Below, one piece after another: positions 24,994-33,856 of a stretch of 64,000 nt of DNA (position 1 is the first letter of the stretch; each line of letters begins with the position of its first letter). Below the pieces are notes generated by a model. The model searched no databases and was not told where the DNA came from. It saw only the letters and a list, made by a program, of their open reading frames with translations. Both the position numbers and the translations under genes were made by a program. Source of the DNA: DASZFV01 sp036494575 (lineage in GTDB: Bacteria; Myxococcota_A; Polyangia; Fen-1088); the NCBI GenBank assembly GCA_036494575.1, contig DASXOE010000090.1, positions 7,477-71,476 of the forward strand, read 5' to 3'.

Positions 24994-26276
24994 ATGACGC
25001 CCCAGCCGCTGGCGGCGTGCCGTTCGGGCGCCGGCGCGCGCGAGGTCGCGGGCCCTCGGCGAGCGATCTCCCACTTCGAGCTCTCGCGGGGGCCGAGCTC
25101 GCGCATCGCCACCGCGGGCGCGCGCGCCGGCTCGGTGGGCGCCTTCGTGAACGGATCCTTCCAGCGATCGTTGCCGCCACCGCCGGACGGGCGTGTCGAC
25201 GGCTCGCTCTTGTCGTTGTCCCTGCGCTTGGCGGGGCTCGACGGGGCGGCCGCGGGGGTCCCGCGGCGCACCGACTTGCGCGTCTCGCCCGTGTCGGCGA
25301 AAGGATCGTTCCAGCCGCTGTCCGTCGAGCTCGCAGGACGGGAGGCGGCCTCTTTCTTCGGTGCCTGCGAAGAGGCCACGGCCTTCTTGTCTGCGAAGGG
25401 ATCGCTCCACGCCACCGGAGGCTTGGAGGCAGCCGCTTTGCGCCCGCCGCGAATGGAGGCGGGCATCGCGCGCGCGGGCGCCGGACCCGCCGCGCCTTGC
25501 ACGACCTGAATGACACCGCTGTTCCTCGCCGAGCCTTTCGTGGAGACGGTCGTCGACGTCGAAGTCGACGCGATCTCCGGCTGCTTGGCCCACTCGGGCA
25601 GGCCGCCCGACTGGGCGCGCGGCGCGGGCATGGCCGGTCCCTTGTCCGCCGACTTGATGAGATCGTCGACGCTGTCGCCCCTCTTGCGGTCGGTGGCCTT
25701 CGGCTTCTCCTGCGCGCCCGAGAGCAGGGAGTCGAGCTCCCGGTCGCTCGCCGAGGCGTGCCTCTTGCTGGGCGCGTCCTCCTCGTGCAGCAGCTTGTCG
25801 ATGAACTTGTCGTCGGCAGGCTTCGCGGCCGGGGGCGGCGCCTGAGCGGCTTCCGTCGTGAGCTTCGGCGAAATATCGTGCGGTCGGTTCGCGTCGCGAT
25901 CGTTCTTCTCGGGCGCCGAGGTCGAGGGAATCGCGATCTCCGCCTTCTCGTTCTTCTTGCTCGCGGGCGCGACCTTCGGCGCTGGCGCCGTGGTCTCCAT
26001 CGCCGCCTGCCGCTCCTTCTCTTTCTCGGCCTTCTCGTTGATGGCGTGCGCGCGGGCGATCTTGGCGAGCTCCGCGCGCTTGCTGTCGGGCCCCATGACG
26101 TTGTCTTCCCACTGCAGCTGCTTCTTCATCGACTTCTCGTCGGCGTGAAGCTCGGCGGCCTTCTTCGTGCTGCCCTTGGCGCTGTCAGCCGGCGGCCGCG
26201 CGTGCGCGGCGGGCGTGGACCAGAAGCACACGCCGACGGCTGCGATGGCGGCGGGGACGAGGAACTGCGACCGCAT
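24975..26276 (-). CDS. Exported low-complexity protein with WxDPF repeats
   Basis: This 433-residue protein has GGAGG six bases before the ATG and a Sec signal ending near AAHA. The mature part is hydrophilic and Lys/Ala/Pro/Ser-rich, probably disordered. Residues about 45-100 are highly charged and helical (EKAEKEKERQ). The second half has three spaced motifs AWSDPFADK, GWNDPFADT and RWKDPFTKA. The C-terminus is basic (GWGVIKKRAR) and its coding tail is duplicated in tandem downstream. No known domain; the WxDPF units may be docking peptides. It is divergent from the kinase-TPR gene. Confidence 0.75.
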   Translation of the reverse strand: MRSQFLVPAAIAAVGVCFWSTPAAHARPPADSAKGSTKKAAELHADEKSMKKQLQWEDNVMGPDSKRAELAKIARAHAINEKAEKEKERQAAMETTAPAPKVAPASKKNEKAEIAIPSTSAPEKNDRDANRPHDISPKLTTEAAQAPPPAAKPADDKFIDKLLHEEDAPSKRHASASDRELDSLLSGAQEKPKATDRKRGDSVDDLIKSADKGPAMPAPRAQSGGLPEWAKQPEIASTSTSTTVSTKGSARNSGVIQVVQGAAGPAPARAMPASIRGGRKAAASKPPVAWSDPFADKKAVASSQAPKKEAASRPASSTDSGWNDPFADTGETRKSVRRGTPAAAPSSPAKRRDNDKSEPSTRPSGGGGNDRWKDPFTKAPTEPARAPAVAMRELGPRESSKWEIARRGPATSRAPAPERHAASGWGVIKKRAR

Positions 26277-26315
26277 CGGGGACCTCCACGGAGGGGCGAG
26301 AGGGTACGAAAACTC

Positions 26316-26343
26316 ATTATCCGCCGTCTGGCGGGTTTGACAA
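26316..26343 (-). promoter_or_regulatory. Sigma-70-type promoter for the WxDPF gene
   Basis: On the minus strand TTGTCA (26338-26343) and GATAAT (26316-26321) are 16 bases apart, each five of six to consensus. The predicted start, near 26309, leaves a leader of about 33 bases ending in a good GGAGG site before the ATG at 26276. Confidence 0.55.
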
Positions 26344-26479
26344 GGGCGTTGAGGCTACCTGCCCTCATTTGTAGGTGTCCCTCCGCGCGCGCATCCGTCT
26401 CCGGTTCCGCGTGGGGGGACGTTTTGGAGCCCAAGCCTTAGAAATTCGGGGTTTCAACCGATAGAGTGGGGCGCGAGGC

Positions 26480-29086
26480 ATGCCGTCTGGCCCCCCATAT
26501 GAATCGGGACCGGGCGCTTTGCCCCGGGGCGCGAGCATCGGCCGGTACGTCGTCCTCGGACTGGTGGGGCGGGGCGGCATGGGCGAGGTCTATGCGGCGT
26601 ACGACCACGAGCTGGACCGCAAGGTGGCGGTCAAGCTGCTCCGGGTCAAACCCGGCAACGGAGTGTCGCTGGCCGAGGGGCGCCAGCGCACGTTGCGCGA
26701 GGCGCAGGCCATCGCCCGGCTGTCCCACCCGAACGTCGTCGTCGTCTACGACGTCCGAACGTTCGAGGACCAGGTCTTCATCGCCATGGAGTTCGTCGAC
26801 GGAAACACCGTCACGTACTGGCTGCAGGCGCGGGAACGGTCCTTCCAGGAGATCATCAAGGTGTTTCTGGCGGCCGGGCGCGGCCTCCAGGCGGCGCATG
26901 ACAAGGAGCTCGTCCACCGCGACTTCAAGCCAGACAACGTCATGGTTGGGCGCGACGGCCAGGTCCGCGTCATGGACTTCGGGCTCGCGCGTCAGGTCGG
27001 CGAAAAAACCGAGCGCAGCCAGCCGGTCATGCAGCCGGCGCGCTCGATTTCCGAGGCGGCGGCGGCCGTCGAAGGTGACGGCATGTCGACGCTCGTCATC
27101 AACAACAACTACGAGACGGAGCAGACGATCGACACGCACGAGCAGCAGAACTCCGGGCTGTTCGCCGGGCTGTTCGACACCAACCTGACGCGAACGGGCG
27201 CCATGATGGGCACGCCCGCTTATATGGCACCCGAGCAGTTTCTGGGCACCGCCACCGACGCGCGCACGGATCAGTTCAGCTTTTGCATCGCGCTCTACGA
27301 AGCGCTCTACCGCGAGCGGCCCTTCGGCGGCAACAGCATGTTCGCCCTCACGGCGAACGTCGTCCAGGGCAACGTCAAGGAGGCGCCCGACGGCACGAAA
27401 GTGCCTCCCTGGGTGCGCCGCATCCTGTTGCGCGGGCTGCGGCCGAATGCCACCGATCGTTTTCCGTCGATGAAGGCGCTGCTCGAGGCGCTGGAGAAAG
27501 ATCCGGCGGTCGCGCGGCGGCGGCGCGCCCTGACGCTCGCGGCCGCGCTGCTGCCCATCGCCGTCGGGCTCGGCGTGAGGCAGACCGTCGCGAGCCACCA
27601 GTCGGTGTGCGCGAGCGGCGCGGACCGCTTGGCGGGCGTCTGGGAGCTGACGCCCGGTGGCGTCGAGTCGCCGCGGCAGGCGGCGATTCATCGGGCCTTC
27701 CTCGCGTCGGGGAAGACCTACGCCGCCGACGTCTATGCCAGCGTCAAACGCATCCTCGGGACTTATACCCAGGGGTGGGCCGGCATGTATCGCGAGGCGT
27801 GCGAGGCGACGCACGTGCGCGGGGACCAGTCGGCGGAGGTGCTCGACCTGCGCATGTCTTGCCTGCAGGAGCGGCTCGGCGGCTTGCGCGCGCTCACCGA
27901 GGTGTACAGCACCGCGAGCGGGGAGGTCGTCGAGAACGCCGTGAGCGCCGCAAACAGCCTCGGCACGATCGAGCGCTGCGCCGACGTCCCGCTCCTGCGG
28001 TCCGTCGTGCGGCCGCCCGAGGATCCCGCGACGCGCAAGCGGGTCGACGATCTGCGACGCCGGCTCGCCGACCTCAAGGCGCGCTTCGACGCGGGGAGCT
28101 GGCACGAGGGCATCGGCGCGACCGACGCGCTCGCGGACGAGGCGCGCGCGCTCGGCTATCAGCCGCTCACGGCCGAGACGCTGGCGCTCGTGGGCCGAGA
28201 GCACGTAGACATCGCGGATGGCCCCGGCAGCCAGAAGGCGCTCGAGGAGGCCTTCTGGCAGGCGGACGCCTCGCGCCACGACGACGTTCGCGCCGAGGTC
28301 GCGACCTTCCTCGTCTGGGTGTTCGGCTACCTCGAGAACGACCACGCGGCGGCGAGCCGGTGGGCCAAGACGGCGGAGGCCGTCTTGCGGCGCCTCGGCG
28401 GCCACGACCTCGAGCGCGCGTGGCTCCTCAACAACCTGGCGAGCATCGAGGGGCTTCAAGGACGCAAGGACGCGTCGCTTCGCTTCAACGAACAAGCGCT
28501 CGCGCTCAAGCAGAAGGCCTTGGGACAGGAGCATCCCGACGTCGGCATCTCCGAGGGCAACGTCGCCATCACGCTCGAGGACATGGGGCGTGAACAAGAG
28601 GCGCTCGCGCACGTCAATCGTTCGATCGAGATCCTCAGTCACGCTCTGGGCGCCGAGCACCCCGGCGTCGCGACGCAGCTCTCCAACCGAGGCGAGATCC
28701 TGAACGCCCTCGGTCGGTATCGCGAGGCGAGACAGTCGTTCGAGGGCGCGCGCATCATTTGGGAGCGCGAGCTCGGCCTCGACCACCGCAACCTCGCCTA
28801 TGTGCTCACGGGCATCGGCGAGAGCTATCTCGCCGAGCGCGACGCGCTGAACGCGCTCGCGCCGCTCGAGCGCGCCTGGAAGATCCGCGAGGCGAAGGAG
28901 ACCGCGCCGGCGCGCCAGGGTGAGACGCGGTTCGCGCTCGCGCGCGCTCTTTGGGACTCGGAGCGCGATCGCCGCCGCGCCGGGACCCTGGCCCAGGAGG
29001 CCCGCGACGCGTACGCGCAGGCGGGAGACACGTCCAAGGTCTCGGACGTCGACAGCTGGCTCGCGCAACGGAAGAACAAGATCTGA
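26480..29086 (+). CDS. Ser/Thr kinase with TPR tail
   Basis: This is an 868-residue protein. The kinase lobe has GRGGMGEVY (30-38), K52, HRD with catalytic D148, DFG at D166 and APE at A250-E252. DFG to APE is 84 residues, versus about 25-30 usually, because an insert rich in Asn, Thr, Glu and Gln (TLVINNNYETEQTIDTH) splits the activation segment. A transmembrane helix lies at about 351-371 (LTLAAALLPIAVGLGVR). The periplasmic part begins LAGVWELTPGG and ends in TPR repeats from about residue 650 (ERAWLLNNLASIEGLQG, LNALGRYREARQSFEGAR). It senses or signals across the membrane; its ligand is unknown. Confidence 0.93.
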   Translation: MPSGPPYESGPGALPRGASIGRYVVLGLVGRGGMGEVYAAYDHELDRKVAVKLLRVKPGNGVSLAEGRQRTLREAQAIARLSHPNVVVVYDVRTFEDQVFIAMEFVDGNTVTYWLQARERSFQEIIKVFLAAGRGLQAAHDKELVHRDFKPDNVMVGRDGQVRVMDFGLARQVGEKTERSQPVMQPARSISEAAAAVEGDGMSTLVINNNYETEQTIDTHEQQNSGLFAGLFDTNLTRTGAMMGTPAYMAPEQFLGTATDARTDQFSFCIALYEALYRERPFGGNSMFALTANVVQGNVKEAPDGTKVPPWVRRILLRGLRPNATDRFPSMKALLEALEKDPAVARRRRALTLAAALLPIAVGLGVRQTVASHQSVCASGADRLAGVWELTPGGVESPRQAAIHRAFLASGKTYAADVYASVKRILGTYTQGWAGMYREACEATHVRGDQSAEVLDLRMSCLQERLGGLRALTEVYSTASGEVVENAVSAANSLGTIERCADVPLLRSVVRPPEDPATRKRVDDLRRRLADLKARFDAGSWHEGIGATDALADEARALGYQPLTAETLALVGREHVDIADGPGSQKALEEAFWQADASRHDDVRAEVATFLVWVFGYLENDHAAASRWAKTAEAVLRRLGGHDLERAWLLNNLASIEGLQGRKDASLRFNEQALALKQKALGQEHPDVGISEGNVAITLEDMGREQEALAHVNRSIEILSHALGAEHPGVATQLSNRGEILNALGRYREARQSFEGARIIWERELGLDHRNLAYVLTGIGESYLAERDALNALAPLERAWKIREAKETAPARQGETRFALARALWDSERDRRRAGTLAQEARDAYAQAGDTSKVSDVDSWLAQRKNKI

Positions 29087-29103
29087 CGCCGCCGGGGGCG
29101 TCA
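29084..29103. terminator. Inverted repeat holding both stop codons
   Basis: TGACGCC and GGCGTCA pair perfectly around a 6-base loop. The TGA is the stop of the kinase and the TCA is the stop of the facing gene. It is the whole gap between the convergent genes and probably ends transcription in both directions. Confidence 0.5.
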
Positions 29104-29958
29104 GTCGCCGCGCGGGGCTGGTCCGGCGCCTGCGTCGATGGGCGCCGGGGCGGCCGCCGTCGAGGACGGGGCATGCTCTGGCGTTGGCGTTGGCGTTGGC
29201 GTGGGGCGGCGCACGGTGACGCGCACGAAGTCATCCTTGATCTCGACCTGTGGCTCGCTGGCCTCGGCGAGGACGACGCGGATGGACGTGCCGGTGTCGT
29301 CGTCTTTCTTGATCCACAACTGCCGGAATCCGTCGTGGCGGACGGCGTAGAAGGGCATCGTGATCATCGATTCGCCCTTCGGCAGCGTGATGAGAACACT
29401 TCGCGGCTTGCCCGTGACGTGGTAGGTCGCTCCGTCGATCGACCCCTTGATGGGGATGAGCATCGCGGCCTTGCCGTCCTCGGTGGAGACGTCGGGAAGG
29501 TTCTTCCGCCAGGCATCGCGCGCGACCTCCTTGTCGGCGGACCTGTCTTTCGCTGGAGGCGCCGCTGGCTTTGCGGCCGTGGAACCGGACGCCGCGGCGT
29601 CCGCTGCGGGCCCGAGGCGTGGCTTGGCTATCGGCTCGAGCTTTGGTTCCTCGCGTGGCTCCTCGCGCGCCGGTTCCGCCGGGGCCGTCGCCGGAGGCTC
29701 GCCGTCGGGCGAGGGGGCCGCGGCGTCGACCGCGGCCGGCTCCGGGGCGGGCGGCGGCGCGGCGGGAGGCGGCGGAGGCGCGGGTGGGGGGGCCTCGACG
29801 ATGACGGGGGCGGGCGGCTCGATCGGCGGAAGGACCAACATGCCGACGCCGAAAACGGCGCCCGCCGTCGCGATGGCGACGAGGACGCCCAGGGGACGGA
29901 CCGCCCCTGATTCGGGGTCACGCCCGCGGGACGGAGGGGAGGCTGAAGGTGGGAGCAT
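29101..29958 (-). CDS. Single-pass membrane protein with Pro-rich linker
   Basis: This 285-residue hypothetical protein (from ATG 29958; a TTG at 30012 would add 18 residues) has one transmembrane helix (VLVAIATAGAVFGVGMLVL) at about 24-43. A proline/alanine-rich segment of about 100 residues follows, then a compact C-terminal domain of about 120 residues with MLIPIKGSIDGATYHV, GESMITMPFYAV and VEIKDDFVRVTVRRP. It ends in a TPTPTPTPE stretch coded by a GGCGTT repeat. The topology suggests a periplasmic domain held off the membrane. It faces the kinase-TPR gene. I recognise no family. Confidence 0.68.
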   Translation of the reverse strand: MLPPSASPPSRGRDPESGAVRPLGVLVAIATAGAVFGVGMLVLPPIEPPAPVIVEAPPPAPPPPPAAPPPAPEPAAVDAAAPSPDGEPPATAPAEPAREEPREEPKLEPIAKPRLGPAADAAASGSTAAKPAAPPAKDRSADKEVARDAWRKNLPDVSTEDGKAAMLIPIKGSIDGATYHVTGKPRSVLITLPKGESMITMPFYAVRHDGFRQLWIKKDDDTGTSIRVVLAEASEPQVEIKDDFVRVTVRRPTPTPTPTPEHAPSSTAAAPAPIDAGAGPAPRGD

Positions 29959-30097
29959 GTCTGGCTGGGAGCGGGGTGGCCGCGACGCGAGCGGTGCGCG
30001 GAATGTGGCCAAGGCAGGCTACACGATCGCCGTTTCGGAGCACAACAGTGGGAAATGATAAATTGCAGGGCGTCACGCCACTAACACGGAGCCTTTC

Positions 30098-33000
30098 ATG
30101 ACAGCCCACGTGTGTCCCCTGGGTCGCTCCGGACTTCGACAAAGCCCCGCGCTCGGTCTCACGCTCGCGGTGCTCCTCGCTTCGACGCTGGCGGCCTGCG
30201 GGCGCAGCGGTCTGATCAGGCTCGGCGAGGCCGAGCTCGACTCCGGCCAGACCGGCGGCGCGGCCGGAGGCAAGACGGAAGGCGGCGCCGCGGGCGGGAG
30301 CGCGGGCGACGGCAGCGCCACCGACAAGCCCCCGGCCACGGACGGCGGGCCCGCCGCTGACGCCGATGCCCGACCGGACGCGACGACGGATGCGCCCGGG
30401 GGCAAGGTCCCGGTCGCGCTGGCCGTGGCGCCAGGATTGCTCACGCTGCCCGTGGGGGGCCAAGGGAATTTCTCGGCGACGCTGCGGTACTCGGACGGCA
30501 CCACGGCCGACGTCACGTCGACGTCGACCTGGACGTCCGACGCCCAGCAAGTGGCCGCCGTGAAGGTGGGGTTCGTCGCGGCGCTGCGGCCGGGCACGGC
30601 GCACGTCACGGCGACCCTCGGCGCGCTGTCTGCGCGCGCCACGGTCGTCGTGATGTCGACGATCTCGCTCGTCTCGATCGCGCTCGATCCCCCGGCGGCG
30701 ACGCTCCCCATCGACGGTGCGCTCACCGTGGCAGTCATCGGCATCTACTCCGACGGCTCGACGACGGACGTCACCGCCATGGCGAAGATCGGCGACGACG
30801 GCGGCGGGGTCGTCTTCGCGGACCTGATGGGCCACGTGACCGCCAAGAAGGCGGGCGTCGCGACGGTCGTCGCCTCCGTGGGGGCGCTCGCGACGAAGAT
30901 GATCATCACGGTCACGGCGGCGACGGTGGTCGACCTCGCCGTGTTGCCGCCCGTGGGCACGGCGGGAATCGGGACGACGTTCGCTTTCACGGCCGACGCG
31001 ACCTTGTCGGACGGCACGCGCGCCGACGTCACGGCGACGGCCGGGTGGACCATCGACGATCCGAACCTCGCGGCGATCGACGCGCGAGGCGTCGTCACGG
31101 GGAAGGTCGCCGGCAAGACGCTCGTGCGGGCGATCTTCGGCGGCAAATCGGGTCTGGCGGTTCTCGTCATCACGGGCGCGAAGCTCGAGACGCTGCAGAT
31201 CGACCCCGTCGATCCGCGCGTCGGCGTGGACGTCGAGCTCGACTTTCGGGCCACGGGTCTGTACTCCGACGGCACGAAGGTCGACCTCACGTCACAGGTC
31301 ATGTGGGCCAGCTCGGCGCCGAGCGTGCTGCCCATCGACGGCGGCGGCCACGGCTTCAGCAAGTCGGTCGGGACGTCCGTCGTCACGGCCACGCAGGGGG
31401 GGCTCGTCGCGGCGAGCACCGTGACCGTGACGGCCGCGAGCCTCGAGAAGATCGCCGTGTCGCCTCCGAGCGCGACGCTCTCGCCCGGGCAGTCGGCCGC
31501 GCTCCAAGCCTCGGGCATCTACTCCGACGGCACGATGGTCGACCTCACCGGCAGCGTGACCTGGACGGCGTCGCCCGCGGGCGTGGTCTCGGTGTCGAAC
31601 GCGTTCGGCACGGCGGGTGTCGCCACCGCGCTGCGCGTGGGTACGTCCACCGTGACCGCGACCGCGGGCCTCGTCTCGGGCGACGCCAAGATCGTCGTGT
31701 CTCCCGCGACGCTGAGCGCCATCACGATCAGCCCGCCCTCGGCCTCGGTGCCCATCGGCGCGACGGTCGCGCTCTCGGCAACGGCGACGTTCTCGGACGG
31801 CAGCACGCGCGACATCACGGCGGAGGTCGCCTGGGCGAGCGCCGATGACGCGATCGCGACGGTGGCGAACGCGCCCGGCGTGCCCGGAACGGTGACGGGC
31901 GTCGGGGCGGGTGACGTGGCCGTCACGGCCACCGAGGCGGGTATCGTCGGCACGGCCCACGTCACGGTGGTCGCGGCGACGCTGAAGGCGCTCCAGGTCT
32001 CGCCCGCGGACGCGACGCTCACGGCGGCGCAGCGCTCGAGCTACACGGCGACGGGGACGTACTCCGACGGCAGCAAGCTCGATCTCACGGCGCAGGCGAC
32101 GTGGACGACCGGCAACACCACGATCGCGACGGTCAGCAACGTCGCGGGCGCCGCCGGTCAGGTGCTCGCGCGCGCCGTCGGCTCGACGACCGTCACGGCG
32201 GCGCTCGGGCCCGTGTCGGGCCAGACCAGCCTCACGGTGATCGGTGCGACGGCGAGCTCGCTGTCGATCGCTCCCATCGCGGTGTCCACGCCCCTCGGTA
32301 CCGGCGCGCAGTACACGGCGACGCTGGTGTTCACGAACGGCACCACCCGCAACGTCACGGGTCAGACGACCTGGACCTCCTCGAACCCCACGGTGGCCAC
32401 GATCGGGCGCACGGGACGCGCCACGCCGGTCGCCGTGGGCGCGACGACGATCGGCGCGAGCTACATGGGCCTCACGGCGTCGACGACGCTCATGGTGACG
32501 GACGCCGTCGTCACGGCGGTCGAGCTCACGCCCATCGCGCCCACGGCGCCGGTGGGCACGGTGACGCAGTTCACCGCCACCGCGATCTTCTCGGACGGGT
32601 CGACGCGCAACGTGACTCCCACGGCGACCTTCGTGTCGAGCGCGCCGGGCGTCCTCGGCATCACGACGGGCGGGCGCAACATGAGGGGCCGCGCCACGCC
32701 GGTCGCGGCGGGCAGCGCCGTCGTCACGGTCACGTACATGGGCTTGACCGACGCGACGACGGCGACCGTCACCGACGCCGCCATCGTGGAGATCTCGGTC
32801 AGCCCCATGGGGCTGACGCTGCCCGTGGGGGCGCGCCGGCAGTTCACGGCGCAAGCCATTCGCTCCGACGGGACCTCGATGGCGATCACGGGCGCCGCAA
32901 CGTGGCTCTCGGACGCGCCTGCGGCCGCCGCCGTCAGCACCGCGGGCGCGACCCGCGGGCAGGTCACGGGCGTCGGCGGCGGGACGGCGAACATCAGCGC

Positions 33001-33856
33001 GACGTACATGGGCGTCACGGGCAGCGTCGCCGTCACCGTGTCGCCCGCGACGCTCACCCTCGTACAGGTGACGCCGTTCAATCCGACGATCTCGCTCAAC
33101 ACGTCGCTCCAGTTCGTCGCGACGGCGATCTACTCGGACGGCACGAACATCGCGGTCACGGGCATGGCGACCTGGCAGTCGTCGGACCTCGGTGTCGCGG
33201 GCATCAGCAACGCGGCCGGCTCGCGCGGCCTGGCCACGAGCCTCGTGAAAGGCGCGACGAACATCTCGGCGACGTTCATGAACGTCACGGGCACGACGGC
33301 CCTTTCGGTGACGGACGCCACCGTCACTCAGATCCAGGTGACGCCCTTCGCGCCGACGATCCCGGTGGGGTTCGAACGGCGGCTCACGGCGACCGCCGTC
33401 TACTCCGACGGCACGAACCGGGACATCACGTCGCTCGCGACCTGGACCTCCGGCGACGCGAAGACGGCCTCCGTGAGCGATGCGCTCGCGACGAAGGGGC
33501 TCGTCGACGCCGTCTTGGCAGGAACGGCGACGATCAGGGCGCAATACGCGGGCGCCGCTGGAATGACGGACGTGACCGTGTCGGCGGCCGTCCTCAAGTC
33601 GCTCGCCATCACGCCGGCGGGCCCGACGGTCGCGGCGGGGGCGATCGAGGCCTTTGTCGCGACGGGGACCTTCGAGGACGGCTCGATTCTCGACGTCACG
33701 CCCCTCGTGACCTGGACCTCGAGCGACCTCGCCGTCGGCGACGTCAGCAACGCCGACGGCTCGCGCGGTCAAGCGACGGCCTTCGACGTGGGCACGACGA
33801 CGATCCAGGCGCAGCGTGGCGCCGTCACCGCCACGACGACGCTGACGGTGGATTAG
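30098..33856 (+). CDS. Large surface lipoprotein with 13 BIG2 Ig-like repeats
   Basis: This is a 1252-residue protein with GGAG before the ATG and a lipobox ending at Cys34 (STLAAC). A Gly/Ala/Asp/Pro stalk covers about 45-100, then 13 tandem BIG2 (bacterial Ig-like, group 2) domains of about 85-90 residues run to the C-terminus. Each has a YSDG(T/S)xxD(V/I)T(A/S) signature, a W-x-S strand, an A-x-V-x-G strand and a final T(V/L)TV strand. There is no enzyme domain. BIG2 domains occur in adhesins and surface stalks. The gene overlaps the convergent aminopeptidase gene by 4 bases. Confidence 0.92.
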   Translation: MTAHVCPLGRSGLRQSPALGLTLAVLLASTLAACGRSGLIRLGEAELDSGQTGGAAGGKTEGGAAGGSAGDGSATDKPPATDGGPAADADARPDATTDAPGGKVPVALAVAPGLLTLPVGGQGNFSATLRYSDGTTADVTSTSTWTSDAQQVAAVKVGFVAALRPGTAHVTATLGALSARATVVVMSTISLVSIALDPPAATLPIDGALTVAVIGIYSDGSTTDVTAMAKIGDDGGGVVFADLMGHVTAKKAGVATVVASVGALATKMIITVTAATVVDLAVLPPVGTAGIGTTFAFTADATLSDGTRADVTATAGWTIDDPNLAAIDARGVVTGKVAGKTLVRAIFGGKSGLAVLVITGAKLETLQIDPVDPRVGVDVELDFRATGLYSDGTKVDLTSQVMWASSAPSVLPIDGGGHGFSKSVGTSVVTATQGGLVAASTVTVTAASLEKIAVSPPSATLSPGQSAALQASGIYSDGTMVDLTGSVTWTASPAGVVSVSNAFGTAGVATALRVGTSTVTATAGLVSGDAKIVVSPATLSAITISPPSASVPIGATVALSATATFSDGSTRDITAEVAWASADDAIATVANAPGVPGTVTGVGAGDVAVTATEAGIVGTAHVTVVAATLKALQVSPADATLTAAQRSSYTATGTYSDGSKLDLTAQATWTTGNTTIATVSNVAGAAGQVLARAVGSTTVTAALGPVSGQTSLTVIGATASSLSIAPIAVSTPLGTGAQYTATLVFTNGTTRNVTGQTTWTSSNPTVATIGRTGRATPVAVGATTIGASYMGLTASTTLMVTDAVVTAVELTPIAPTAPVGTVTQFTATAIFSDGSTRNVTPTATFVSSAPGVLGITTGGRNMRGRATPVAAGSAVVTVTYMGLTDATTATVTDAAIVEISVSPMGLTLPVGARRQFTAQAIRSDGTSMAITGAATWLSDAPAAAAVSTAGATRGQVTGVGGGTANISATYMGVTGSVAVTVSPATLTLVQVTPFNPTISLNTSLQFVATAIYSDGTNIAVTGMATWQSSDLGVAGISNAAGSRGLATSLVKGATNISATFMNVTGTTALSVTDATVTQIQVTPFAPTIPVGFERRLTATAVYSDGTNRDITSLATWTSGDAKTASVSDALATKGLVDAVLAGTATIRAQYAGAAGMTDVTVSAAVLKSLAITPAGPTVAAGAIEAFVATGTFEDGSILDVTPLVTWTSSDLAVGDVSNADGSRGQATAFDVGTTTIQAQRGAVTATTTLTVD
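30398..33850 (+). repeat. Tandem array of 13 BIG2-coding units
   Basis: Thirteen diverged units of about 255-270 bases each, recognisable by the tyrosine/phenylalanine-(S/T)-(D/N)-G codons. Divergence is moderate, so this is an old protein-domain array rather than a recent DNA repeat. Confidence 0.85.

Noticed and set aside
29176..29202. GGCGTT repeat as a regulatory microsatellite
   Set aside because: It is in frame and only codes the short TPTPTP tail; three to four units are too few to infer phase variation.
30398..33850. Repeat array as CRISPR or satellite DNA
   Set aside because: Units are about 260 bases, diverged, in frame, and encode Ig-like domains.
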